Below, one piece after another: positions 1 through 6,343 of a DNA stretch of 15,058 bases. Source of the DNA: Pseudomonadota bacterium (GTDB taxonomy: Bacteria > Pseudomonadota > Gammaproteobacteria > Xanthomonadales > Xanthomonadaceae). How positions within the stretch are numbered: the first letter of the stretch is position 1; each line of letters opens with the position of its first letter. Location of the stretch: assembly GCA_023388715.1 (NCBI GenBank), contig JAEWFT010000003.1:1-15058 (forward strand), given 5' to 3'. Below the pieces are notes generated by a model, which did not search any database, was not told the DNA's origin, and saw only the letters and a list, made by a program, of their open reading frames with translations. Made by a program: the position numbers and the translations under genes.

Positions 1-1255
1 AGAAGATCAGCGCGAACAGCGAGACCCGGTTGAGGGTGAAGCCCATGACCTTGGAGGCAAACAAGGTCACCGCCAGCGTCAGCACCACCGCGCTGCCGAC
101 CACCAGCGCCTCGCGCCAGCCCAGCGCGAACAGCACCAGCAGCACCACCGACAGGGTGGCGAAGGCCAGCTTCTGGATCAGCTTGGACGCCTTGTCGCTG
201 GCGGTGGCGCCGTAGTCGCGGGTGACCGTGGCATGCACGCCGTCGGGGATCAGCTCGCCGCGCAGCTGCTCGATCCGCGTGCTGGCTGCGCGGGTGATGT
301 CCGAGGCATTGCTGCCCGGCTTCTTGGCAATCGCGATCGTCACGGCCGGCGCGATGCCTGCCTTGGGGCCATCGCGGCCGGGCGGGGCGCCGTGCCAGGC
401 ATAGCGCGAGGCCAGGTCGCCGCCATCGCGCACGCTGGCGACGTCGGACAGCAGCAACGGCCTGCCATCGCGGATGCCGACGACGAGGTCGGCGACTTCT
501 TCGGCCGACGCAAGGAAGCTGCCAGCGGTCACCGGCACCGCGGCGTTGCCGCCGACGCGCTCACCCGCCTGCTGGACGACGTTGCTCGCGCGCAGCGCGT
601 TGCCGAGGTCGTCCACTGCAAGGCCGTAACTGGCCAGTCGCGCCGCATCCAGGGTCACGCTGACGACCCGGTCCGGCGCGCCGAGGGTGTAGACGTCGCG
701 GGTACCCGGAATCCGCTTGAGTTCGGCTTCCAGCGTGTGCGCGACCTCCGCCAGCGCGGCGGCATCGGTGCCCGGCGCGTCCGACCACAGCGTCACCGCC
801 ATCACCGGCACGTCGTCGATGCCCTTGGGCTTCACCAGCGGCTGGCCGACGCCCATGCCCTGCGGCAGCGCGTCCATGTTCGAGAACACCTGGTTGTACA
901 GGCGCACCAGCGCTGGCTGGCGTTCGACGCCCACGGTGAATTCCACCGTGATCACTGCCATCCCGGGCCGGCTGATGGAATAGACGTGCTTGACGCCTTC
1001 CACTTCGGAGAGCTTCTGCTCCAGCGGCGTGGCCACCAGCTGTTCGACGTCGCGCGCGCTGGCGCCTTCGAACGGCACGATGACGTTTGCCATGGTCACG
1101 TCGATCTGCGGCTCTTCCTCCTTGGGCGTGATCGCCACCGCCAGCAGGCCCAGCAGCAGGCCCACGATCGCCAGGATCGGCGTCATCGGATTGGCCTGGA
1201 AGGCCGCGGCAAGCCGCCCGGAAATCCCCATGCGCGGGGACGCCGGCGAACTCAT
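1..1255 (-). CDS. RND efflux transporter permease subunit, partial (N-terminal 418 codons; 3' end beyond left edge)
   Basis: Inner-membrane proton-driven pump subunit of a tripartite RND efflux system. My translation from the ATG at 1255 stays open for 418 codons to the edge. It has a first transmembrane helix at about residues 25-43, the segment TPKEEEPQIDVTMANV (43-58) typical of RND permeases, and a periplasmic porter domain with AVTLWSDAPGT (153-163). A second hydrophobic stretch (about 364-404) is followed by GFTLNRVSLFALIF, which in this family directly precedes the helix carrying the proton-relay aspartates; that helix lies outside the window. The gene starts inside the adaptor stop codon (ATGA, 1252-1255), so the two are probably translationally coupled. 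It is the fourth gene of the sulfide:quinone oxidoreductase transcript. The substrate cannot be read: the N-terminus resembles AcrB-type drug pumps more than CzcA metal pumps, but that is weak evidence. Confidence 0.93.
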   Translation of the reverse strand, partial: MSSPASPRMGISGRLAAAFQANPMTPILAIVGLLLGLLAVAITPKEEEPQIDVTMANVIVPFEGASARDVEQLVATPLEQKLSEVEGVKHVYSISRPGMAVITVEFTVGVERQPALVRLYNQVFSNMDALPQGMGVGQPLVKPKGIDDVPVMAVTLWSDAPGTDAAALAEVAHTLEAELKRIPGTRDVYTLGAPDRVVSVTLDAARLASYGLAVDDLGNALRASNVVQQAGERVGGNAAVPVTAGSFLASAEEVADLVVGIRDGRPLLLSDVASVRDGGDLASRYAWHGAPPGRDGPKAGIAPAVTIAIAKKPGSNASDITRAASTRIEQLRGELIPDGVHATVTRDYGATASDKASKLIQKLAFATLSVVLLVLFALGWREALVVGSAVVLTLAVTLFASKVMGFTLNRVSLFALIF

Positions 1256-2340
1256 TTGCTCGCCTCCACCGCACTGCGCCGCGCCTGCAGGGCCTGCATC
1301 GCGGCCACGGGATCGGCAGCAACGCGTTCGCCCGGCTTCAGCCCGGCCAGCACGGCGACGGCATCGCCATCACGGCGGCCCAGGCGCACCTGGCGCAGCA
1401 GCACCTGCTGGCCGTCAACGACGTAGGCCGCGGTCAGCTCGCCGCGCTGCACCAGCGCCGAGGCGGGGATGCGGAGATCCCCCACGACCTTGGCCGCGGG
1501 ATCCGCCACCCGCGGGAACGACACCTTGGCAGTGGTGCCAGGCGCCGGCGCGCGGTCGATATCGGGCAGCTCGAGCCGCACGCCCACGCTGTGGGTGGCC
1601 GCATCGGCGGTCGGGAACACGGTGACGCTGCGCGGCTCGACCACGCGGCCGTCGGCCAGCAGGATGCTGGTAGTCCCGCTGGCACGGATCGCATCGGCCT
1701 GGGTCTGCGGCACCTGCACCTCGATCCGCAACGCGCCGGGGGCATACACGGTCATCAGCGGCTGGCCGGGCGCCACCGACTCGCCCAGCTCCACCAGCCG
1801 GCGCGCGACCACGCCCGCATAAGGCGCGCGCACCACCGTGTAATCGGCCTGCTGCGCGGCCTGCGCCACCTGCGCGCGGGCGGCGTCGCGCGCGGCGGCG
1901 GCGGCGTCGCGGGCGGCGCGGGCGTTGTCGACCTGCGCCCTGGAGACGTACTGCCCGCCGGCAAGCGCGGCGAACCGGCGGTAGTTCTGCTCGGCCTCGG
2001 CCGCCTGCGCCTCGGCGGCGCGCAGCTGGGCGCGGGCGGTGTTGGCCCCGGCCTGCTGCTCCACCGCGCTCAGCCGCACCAGCACGGACCCTGCGGCCAC
2101 GCTGCTGTTGACGTCCGCCAGCACCTGGGTGACGCGCCCGGCGGTCTGCGCGGTCAGATCCGCCTGGCGCACCGCCTCGACCACGCCATCCCAGCCGCGC
2201 GCCGCGTTGCCGCCATCGGCGGCCACGGTGATCGTCTTGAGCGGCGGCAGCGGGGGCGCGTTGGCCGCTTCCTCACCCCCACCACACGCGGACAACGCCA
2301 GCAGCGCGGCCGCCAGCGCGCCCAATCGAACAGCCTGCAT
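1252..2340 (-). CDS. RND efflux periplasmic adaptor (membrane fusion) lipoprotein
   Basis: Periplasmic adaptor linking an RND permease to an outer-membrane channel; 362 aa, normal for the family. The ATG at 2340 is chosen because it gives a clean lipoprotein signal: hydrophobic residues 6-16 and lipobox LSAC with Cys19. A longer in-frame start at 2406 would place about 22 uncharacteristic residues ahead and overlap the upstream gene. The two halves of the lipoyl domain are at about 60-90 (AQTAGRVTQVLADV) and 168-198 (APYAGVVARRLVELGESV). They are separated by an Ala-rich helical hairpin (about 92-165) that should contact the outer-membrane channel. Beta-barrel and membrane-proximal regions follow (KPGERV near the C-terminus). 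A GGGAG sequence lies 6 bases upstream of the ATG. It is 13 bases downstream of the DUF2892 gene and overlaps the permease start by 4 bases. No outer-membrane factor gene is visible. Confidence 0.93.
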   Translation of the reverse strand: MQAVRLGALAAALLALSACGGGEEAANAPPLPPLKTITVAADGGNAARGWDGVVEAVRQADLTAQTAGRVTQVLADVNSSVAAGSVLVRLSAVEQQAGANTARAQLRAAEAQAAEAEQNYRRFAALAGGQYVSRAQVDNARAARDAAAAARDAARAQVAQAAQQADYTVVRAPYAGVVARRLVELGESVAPGQPLMTVYAPGALRIEVQVPQTQADAIRASGTTSILLADGRVVEPRSVTVFPTADAATHSVGVRLELPDIDRAPAPGTTAKVSFPRVADPAAKVVGDLRIPASALVQRGELTAAYVVDGQQVLLRQVRLGRRDGDAVAVLAGLKPGERVAADPVAAMQALQARRSAVEASK

Positions 2341-2353
2341 CGCCCGCTCCCGG

Positions 2354-2569
2354 TCAGCGGCCACAGGCGGCGCCATCGCCGCCCTTGCCGATGCCCAGCC
2401 GGGCAAGCACCTTGCCCGCCGGGCAAAAGCCGGTGAACGCCGACTGGAACAGGTTGGCGCCGATGAACACGGTCAGCCAGAACCAGTTGGGATGCACGAA
2501 TTTCGTCAGCAGGATGCTGATCAGGATCATCACGCCGGCGAAGGCCATGATTGCGCGGTCGAGGGACAT
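2354..2569 (-). CDS. YgaP-type transmembrane domain protein (DUF2892 family)
   Basis: Small inner-membrane protein of 71 aa. Two hydrophobic helices (about residues 7-22 and 29-47) are separated by a short HPNW turn, followed by the family's Phe-Cys-Pro element (TGFCPAGKVLARLG, Cys49) and a Gly-rich tail with a second cysteine (Cys69). This matches the C-terminal membrane domain of E. coli YgaP, where it is fused to a rhodanese; here the rhodanese is a separate gene at 3971-4357. A strong AGGAG ribosome site lies 7 bases upstream of the ATG. The gene is 28 bases after the SQR stop and 13 bases before the adaptor start, so it is almost certainly co-transcribed with both. Its biochemical role is not established. 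A membrane anchor or a channel for sulfur species near the quinone-reducing SQR is only an inference. Confidence 0.88.
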   Translation of the reverse strand: MSLDRAIMAFAGVMILISILLTKFVHPNWFWLTVFIGANLFQSAFTGFCPAGKVLARLGIGKGGDGAACGR

Positions 2570-2597
2570 GTCGTTGCTCCTGTGTGTGCGTTGAGTG

Positions 2598-3878
2598 TCA
2601 GTCGCTGGTCTTCTTCAATCGCTCGATGCCCAGCAGGCCGAGGATGTATTTCTCGTAGACCGGCTCGGAGGTGCCGTGCCGCATCTTGTAGAGGAAGTAC
2701 TTTTCGAAGGCGATCTTGGCCACGTGCACCCACTTGCCGATCCGGGTCCAGGTGACATTGCGCGGCGGGATCTGCGGCAGCGCCACGAAGGCGGCGCCGG
2801 TATCGCCCATGTCGGCCAGGCAGACCGCGTTCCAGGTGCCTTCGTACACGGCCGGCTTGCCGTCCAGCTCGGCCTTGATGTTCTTGACGATGGTGGTGAC
2901 CATCGACTCGATCATGAAGCCGGTCTTGGGCGCGCCGGTTGGCACCGGGGTGGCTTCGACCGGCGGGATCGCCACGCACACACCGGCGGAGAAGATCTTC
3001 GGGTACTTCGGGCTGCGCTGGTGCTTGTCGACCAGCACGAAGCCGCGCGGATTGCACAGCCCCTCCACCGCCGCCACCGCATCGACGCCCTTGAACGCGG
3101 GCAGCAGCATCGAGAACTTGAATGGCACCGTGTGCGCATCGGTGGGATTACCCTTCATGTCGTGCTGCTGCACGTCCATCTCGCCGGCGCGCACCGCGGT
3201 GACCCTGGCATTCTCGTGCCACCTGATGTGGCGCAGGCGCAGCTCCGATTCCATCAGCGTCTTGGAGTCCCCGACGCCGCCCAGTCCCATGTGGCCGATG
3301 TACGTCTCGGCGGTGACGAAGGTCATCGGCACCTTGTCGCGCAGCTTGCGCTTGCGCAGGTCCGCATCCACGATCATCGCGAATTCGTAGGCGGGGCCGT
3401 AGCAGCTGGCGCCCTGCACCGCGCCGATCACGATCGGGCCCGGATCTTTGAGGAATTCCTGGTAGGCCGCCCATGCGTCACGGGCGTGCGGGCTGGTGCA
3501 GATCGACTGCGTGTGGCCGTCGGGCCCGAGGCCGGGCACTTCGTCGAAGGCCAGCTTGGGTCCGGTGCAGATCAGCAGGTAGTCGTAGTCGATGACGGTG
3601 CCGTCCCCGGTGACCACGCGGTCGGCATCGGCCTCGATCCGCGCGATGCCCTCGCCGCGATAGGCGATGCCCTTGCGGCCCACGTGTTCGGCGATCGGCA
3701 GGGTCACATCGTCGAAACTGCGCCAGCCCACCGCCAGCCAGGGATTGGAGGGGGTGAAGCCGAACCGCTCGCCGACGCCCACCAGCACGATCTCGTGCCG
3801 GCTGCCAAGCAGCTCGGCCGCCTCGTACGCCGCGCTCATCCCGCCGAGGCCTGCGCCCATCACCACGATCCTGGCCAT
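2598..3878 (-). CDS. sqr: Sulfide:quinone oxidoreductase (SQR), FAD-dependent
   Basis: Peripheral membrane flavoprotein that oxidises sulfide to sulfane sulfur (persulfide or polysulfide) and passes electrons to the quinone pool. It has 426 aa from ATG 3878, typical for the bacterial enzyme. An N-terminal dinucleotide-binding motif GAGLGG lies at 8-13. Family motifs include LLICTGPKL (about 101-109) and FSAGVCVAIPP (about 296-306). Cysteines at 127, 159 and 353 correspond in position and spacing to the three redox cysteines of bacterial SQR (Cys128/160/356 in the Acidithiobacillus enzyme), which argues for true SQR rather than a flavocytochrome c or NADH dehydrogenase relative. Start choice: a GTG at 3881 is in frame, but the GGGGAG site (3885-3890) is 6 bases from the ATG and only 3 from the GTG. 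First gene of the leftward transcript, with a predicted promoter about 30 bases upstream. Confidence 0.94.
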   Translation of the reverse strand: MARIVVMGAGLGGMSAAYEAAELLGSRHEIVLVGVGERFGFTPSNPWLAVGWRSFDDVTLPIAEHVGRKGIAYRGEGIARIEADADRVVTGDGTVIDYDYLLICTGPKLAFDEVPGLGPDGHTQSICTSPHARDAWAAYQEFLKDPGPIVIGAVQGASCYGPAYEFAMIVDADLRKRKLRDKVPMTFVTAETYIGHMGLGGVGDSKTLMESELRLRHIRWHENARVTAVRAGEMDVQQHDMKGNPTDAHTVPFKFSMLLPAFKGVDAVAAVEGLCNPRGFVLVDKHQRSPKYPKIFSAGVCVAIPPVEATPVPTGAPKTGFMIESMVTTIVKNIKAELDGKPAVYEGTWNAVCLADMGDTGAAFVALPQIPPRNVTWTRIGKWVHVAKIAFEKYFLYKMRHGTSEPVYEKYILGLLGIERLKKTSD

Positions 3879-3905
3879 CACGTTCTCCCCGCTAACCTTG
3901 GATGC

Positions 3906-3934
3906 TGGACATTACATTAGTCCTGTCTTATATT
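3906..3934 (+). promoter_or_regulatory. Predicted sigma70-type promoter of the rightward rhodanese-arsR-dioxygenase-tauE operon
   Basis: On the plus strand, TGGACA (3906-3911, 5 of 6 matches to -35) is followed by a 17-base spacer and TATATT (3929-3934, 5 of 6 matches to -10). Transcription would start near 3941, about 30 bases before the rhodanese ATG. Its -10 lies inside the spacer of the leftward promoter and vice versa, so both polymerases cannot bind at once and one bound repressor could shut both. Confidence 0.62.
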
Positions 3935-3942
3935 CGTGTCAA
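3914..3942 (-). promoter_or_regulatory. Predicted sigma70-type promoter of the leftward sqr operon
   Basis: Read on the minus strand, a perfect -35 box TTGACA (3937-3942) is followed by a 17-base spacer and TAATGT (3914-3919) as a -10 box with 3 of 6 consensus bases. Transcription would start near 3907, giving a leader of about 29 bases containing the GGGGAG ribosome site before the sqr ATG. The region is much more AT-rich than the rest of the window. The boxes interlock with those of the opposite promoter. Confidence 0.62.
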
Positions 3943-3950
3943 CTTATATT
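3927..3950. promoter_or_regulatory. Paired CTTATATT direct repeats, candidate operator for the ArsR/BigR-type repressor
   Basis: The octamer CTTATATT occurs at 3927-3934 and again at 3943-3950, with 8 bases (CGTGTCAA) between copies, so the period is 16 bases. The first copy covers the rightward -10 box. The second sits next to the leftward -35 box and just downstream of the predicted rightward start. This AT-rich element is the natural place for the repressor encoded at 4363-4698. I did not find a clear ATTC-N8-GAAT palindrome as described for SqrR-type sites, so the repeat may instead be coincidental promoter composition. Confidence 0.45.
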
Positions 3951-3970
3951 TGGCCAGTGAGGGTTTCCCG

Positions 3971-4357
3971 ATGAGCAAGACCGCCGCCGACCTCGTTTCC
4001 GATGCCCGTGCCCGCGTGCGTGAGCTGTCCCCCGCCGATGCCCAGGCCGAACTTGGGCGCTGCGTGCTGATCGACGTGCGCGAGCCTTCCGAATTCGCCA
4101 CCGGCCACATCAAGGGCGCCGCCAACATCCCGCGCGGCGTGCTCGAGTTCCAGGTCGACGCCCATCCGGCGGTGGCCAACGTGGTCGACCCGTCGCTCTC
4201 GCACAAGCAGCAGCCGGTGCTGGTCTACTGCCGCACGGGTGGGCGCGCGGCGCTGGCGGCGTGCGCGCTGCAGGAACTCGGCTTCACCGACGTGCGCTCG
4301 ATCGAGGGCGGGGTCACTGCCTGGATCGACGCCGGGCTGCCGTTGCAGTCGCAGTGA
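3971..4357 (+). CDS. Single-domain rhodanese-like sulfurtransferase
   Basis: Cytoplasmic sulfurtransferase of 128 aa that carries sulfane sulfur as a cysteine persulfide. The rhodanese fold is shown by LIDVREPSEFATGHIKGAAN (33-52) and by the active-site loop CRTGGR with catalytic Cys87 in VYCRTGGRAALAA. The closing GVTAWIDAGLPL (115-126) is also typical. No membrane segment or second domain is present. The ATG at 3971 is preferred because GAGGG (3959-3963) lies 7 bases upstream. An in-frame upstream ATG at 3902 would translate through the promoter. First gene of the rightward transcript; 5 bases separate its stop from the likely arsR ATG. In context it probably moves sulfur between the SQR product, glutathione persulfide and sulfite (forming thiosulfate) next to the dioxygenase. 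Confidence 0.93.
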   Translation: MSKTAADLVSDARARVRELSPADAQAELGRCVLIDVREPSEFATGHIKGAANIPRGVLEFQVDAHPAVANVVDPSLSHKQQPVLVYCRTGGRAALAACALQELGFTDVRSIEGGVTAWIDAGLPLQSQ

Positions 4358-4362
4358 CCGCG

Positions 4363-4698
4363 ATGTCCGGCTCCCTGCGCATCGACCCCGAGGCCATGCG
4401 TGCCAACGCCGGTCGTGCCAGCGACCTGCTCAAGGCGCTGGCGAGCGACAAGCGCCTGATGATCCTGTGCCTGCTGGTGGAGGGCGAGCGCTCGGTGGGC
4501 GATCTCAATGCGCGCCTGCAACTGAGCCAGCCCGCGTTGTCGCAACACCTGAAGGTGCTGCGCGACGAAGGCCTGGTCGACACCCGCCGCGACGCCCAGA
4601 GCATCCTCTATTCGCTGGTGCCGGGCCCGGCCCAGCGCATCCTGCAGACCCTGCACGACGTGTACTGTGGCGAGGGCCAGGCCCTGTGCGAGAACTGA
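4363..4698 (+). CDS. bigR: ArsR-family persulfide-sensing transcriptional repressor (BigR/SqrR-like)
   Basis: Winged-helix repressor of 111 aa. The recognition helix region is VGDLNARLQLSQPALSQHLK (45-64), followed by the wing around DTRRDAQSILYSL (73-85). Cys36 in RLMILCLLVEGE and Cys102 in DVYCGEG are 66 residues apart, the same separation as the thiol-switch pair reported for BigR (Cys42/Cys108) and SqrR. The metal-binding CxC of ArsR or SmtB is not seen. The expected behaviour is release from DNA when the two cysteines are bridged by sulfur from persulfides. Start: the ATG at 4363 lacks a clear ribosome site. An in-frame GTG at 4354 overlaps the rhodanese stop (GTGA) and would add three residues. 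It lies between the rhodanese and the dioxygenase and probably autoregulates both arms from the 3906-3950 region. The symbol is assigned by resemblance. Confidence 0.9.
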   Translation: MSGSLRIDPEAMRANAGRASDLLKALASDKRLMILCLLVEGERSVGDLNARLQLSQPALSQHLKVLRDEGLVDTRRDAQSILYSLVPGPAQRILQTLHDVYCGEGQALCEN

Positions 4699-4699
4699 C

Positions 4700-5578
4700 A
4701 TGAGCGATCCGCTGCACATCCAGCCGTTCTTCCACGACGCCAGCGGCACCTGGACCTACGTGGTTTCCCGCGGGCGCGATGCGGTGATCATCGATCCGGT
4801 GCTGGACTACGACGCCAAGTCGGGCCGCCTCGGCAGCGACAGCATCGACGCGGTGCTCGCCCACGTGCGCGAGCGCGGCCTGACCGTGCACCGCGTGCTG
4901 GAGACGCATGCGCATGCCGACCACCTCAGCGCCGCGCAGGTCGCGCGCGCGCAGACCGGCGCGCCGGTCGGCATTGGCGCGGGCATATCGCAGGTGCAGG
5001 CGCATTTCGCACGGGTGTTCGGCATCGATGCCGACGCAGCGGAACTGCGCGAGGCGTTCGATGCCCGCTTCCGCGACGGCGAGACCATCGAAGCCGGCAG
5101 CCTGCGCTTCACCGCGATGGCGAGTCCCGGCCACACTTCCGACAGCCTGGCCTACGAGATCGCCGGCAACGTGTTCGTCGGCGACACCGTGTTCGCGCCG
5201 GACGTGGGCACCGCACGCTGCGACTTCCCCGGCGGCAGCATCGATGCGCTGTACGACACCATCCAGCGCTTCCACGCCATGCCGGATGACACCGTGCTGT
5301 GGCTGTGCCACGACTACCCGCCACAGGGACGCGAGCGCCGCGCCAGCGTGCCGGTGGGCGAAAGCAGGCGCGAGAACCGGATGCTGGACGCGTCGACCTC
5401 GCGCCAGCAGTTCCGCGAGCGCCGCAGCGCGCGCGATGCCGCGCTGCCCGCGCCCAACCTGCTGTACCCCTCGCTGCAGGTGAACATCCGCGGCGGCCGC
5501 CTGCCGCCCTTCGAGGCGAACGGCCGGCGCTACCTGCGCACGCCGCTGGCCAACAGCGACCTGCCCGGCATCGCCTGA
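4700..5578 (+). CDS. blh: ETHE1/Blh-type persulfide (sulfur) dioxygenase, MBL fold
   Basis: Non-heme iron enzyme of the metallo-beta-lactamase superfamily that oxidises glutathione persulfide to sulfite and glutathione. It has 292 aa. The signature THAHADHL gives His70, His72, Asp74 and His75. SPGHTSDS gives His145, GDTVF gives Asp162 and LCHDYPP gives His204. In ETHE1-type dioxygenases only three of these ligands hold the single iron, so a glyoxalase II-like two-metal use cannot be excluded from motifs alone. The acidic IDPVLDYD (31-38) and the C-terminal extension with NIRGGRLPP (262-270) are typical of the bacterial Blh branch, which is longer than human ETHE1. The ATG at 4700 is one base after the arsR stop; the longer frame from 4667 would overlap arsR. 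Linkage to SQR, rhodanese and a BigR-like repressor makes the sulfur dioxygenase assignment strong. Confidence 0.92.
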   Translation: MSDPLHIQPFFHDASGTWTYVVSRGRDAVIIDPVLDYDAKSGRLGSDSIDAVLAHVRERGLTVHRVLETHAHADHLSAAQVARAQTGAPVGIGAGISQVQAHFARVFGIDADAAELREAFDARFRDGETIEAGSLRFTAMASPGHTSDSLAYEIAGNVFVGDTVFAPDVGTARCDFPGGSIDALYDTIQRFHAMPDDTVLWLCHDYPPQGRERRASVPVGESRRENRMLDASTSRQQFRERRSARDAALPAPNLLYPSLQVNIRGGRLPPFEANGRRYLRTPLANSDLPGIA

Positions 5579-5580
5579 AC

Positions 5581-6327
5581 GTGCCGCCGGAGTTCGCGCT
5601 GGCGGCGCTGTTCCTGCTCGTCGCCACGCTCTATTCCTCGGTCGGCCATGCCGGCGCCAGCGGTTACCTCGCGGCGATGGCGCTGCTGGGCTTCGCGCCG
5701 GAGCAGATGCGCCCCACCGCGCTGGCGCTGAACCTGCTGGTCGGCGGCATCGGCCTGCTGCGCTTCGCCCGCGCGGGGCACGTGCGCTGGCGCAACGTCG
5801 TCCCCTTCGTGCTGGCCTCCGCGCCCGCGGCGTGGCTTGCGGCGCAATACCGCGTGCCGCCCGCCACCTACGCGCTGCTGCTGGGGCTGGTGTTGCTGGC
5901 AGCCGCGCTGGGGGTCTTTCGCAGCGCCGCGCGGGCGGAGGTCGAGGATGCCGCCGCGCTTGGCCGTCGCATGCCGTGGGCACCTGCGCTGCTGATCGGT
6001 GGCGCGATCGGCGTGCTGTCCGGCCTCACCGGCACCGGGGGCGCGATCTTCCTGACCCCGGTCCTGTTGTTCGCCCACTGGATGCCGACCCGCGATGCCA
6101 GCGGAACCTCGGTGGCGTTCGTCTGGATCAACTCGCTTACCGCGCTCGCCGGGCTGCTGCAATCGGGGCAGAGCCTGCCGCCGCACCTGCCGCTGTGGCT
6201 GGGCGTGGTCGCGGTGGGCGCGCTGATCGGCACCCAGCTTGGACTGAAGTGGCTGCCCGTGCGCGGCCTGCGGATCGCGCTGGGCGTGGTCCTGCTGGTT
6301 GCGGCCGGGAAGCTGCTGCTGGGCTGA
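5581..6327 (+). CDS. TauE/SafE (TSUP) family membrane transporter, probable sulfite exporter
   Basis: Polytopic inner-membrane protein of 248 aa with about eight hydrophobic segments and the two-fold internal repeat of the TSUP family. The first half carries YSSVGHAGASGYLAAMALLG (18-37) and the second SGLTGTGGAIFLTPVLL; these Gly-rich loops are equivalent in the two repeats. The GTG at 5581, two bases after the dioxygenase stop, is the only start that keeps the first helix; in-frame ATG codons come too late. Being directly behind a sulfite-producing dioxygenase, it most likely exports sulfite or a related small sulfur anion, as proposed for TauE/SafE proteins in bigR-type operons. Substrate is inference from context. 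Its stop is 16 bases from the stop of the convergent tkt gene, and no terminator hairpin is visible there. Confidence 0.9.
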   Translation: MPPEFALAALFLLVATLYSSVGHAGASGYLAAMALLGFAPEQMRPTALALNLLVGGIGLLRFARAGHVRWRNVVPFVLASAPAAWLAAQYRVPPATYALLLGLVLLAAALGVFRSAARAEVEDAAALGRRMPWAPALLIGGAIGVLSGLTGTGGAIFLTPVLLFAHWMPTRDASGTSVAFVWINSLTALAGLLQSGQSLPPHLPLWLGVVAVGALIGTQLGLKWLPVRGLRIALGVVLLVAAGKLLLG

Positions 6328-6343
6328 CCGCTGGAGCGTGGCC

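Noticed and set aside
233..1426. A 397-codon open frame on the plus strand and a 253-codon minus-strand frame (561-1322) over the RND genes
   Set aside because: The true reading is the minus-strand frame from 1255, open to the left edge, which translates into an RND permease. The other frames have no recognisable segments and low-complexity composition.
1861..1925. GC-rich repetitive stretch resembling a short tandem repeat
   Set aside because: It encodes the Ala/Arg-rich helical hairpin of the RND adaptor and is explained by codon use in the coiled coil.
2595..3920. A 441-codon open frame on the plus strand over sqr
   Set aside because: Antisense shadow of a gene with all SQR motifs. Its 3' end runs into the promoter region, and no ribosome site or domain is visible.
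4505..5983. A 492-codon minus-strand frame over the repressor and dioxygenase genes
   Set aside because: The plus strand holds intact motifs of ArsR, ETHE1/Blh and TauE/SafE proteins; the antisense translation is Arg/Ala/Gly-rich and unrecognisable.
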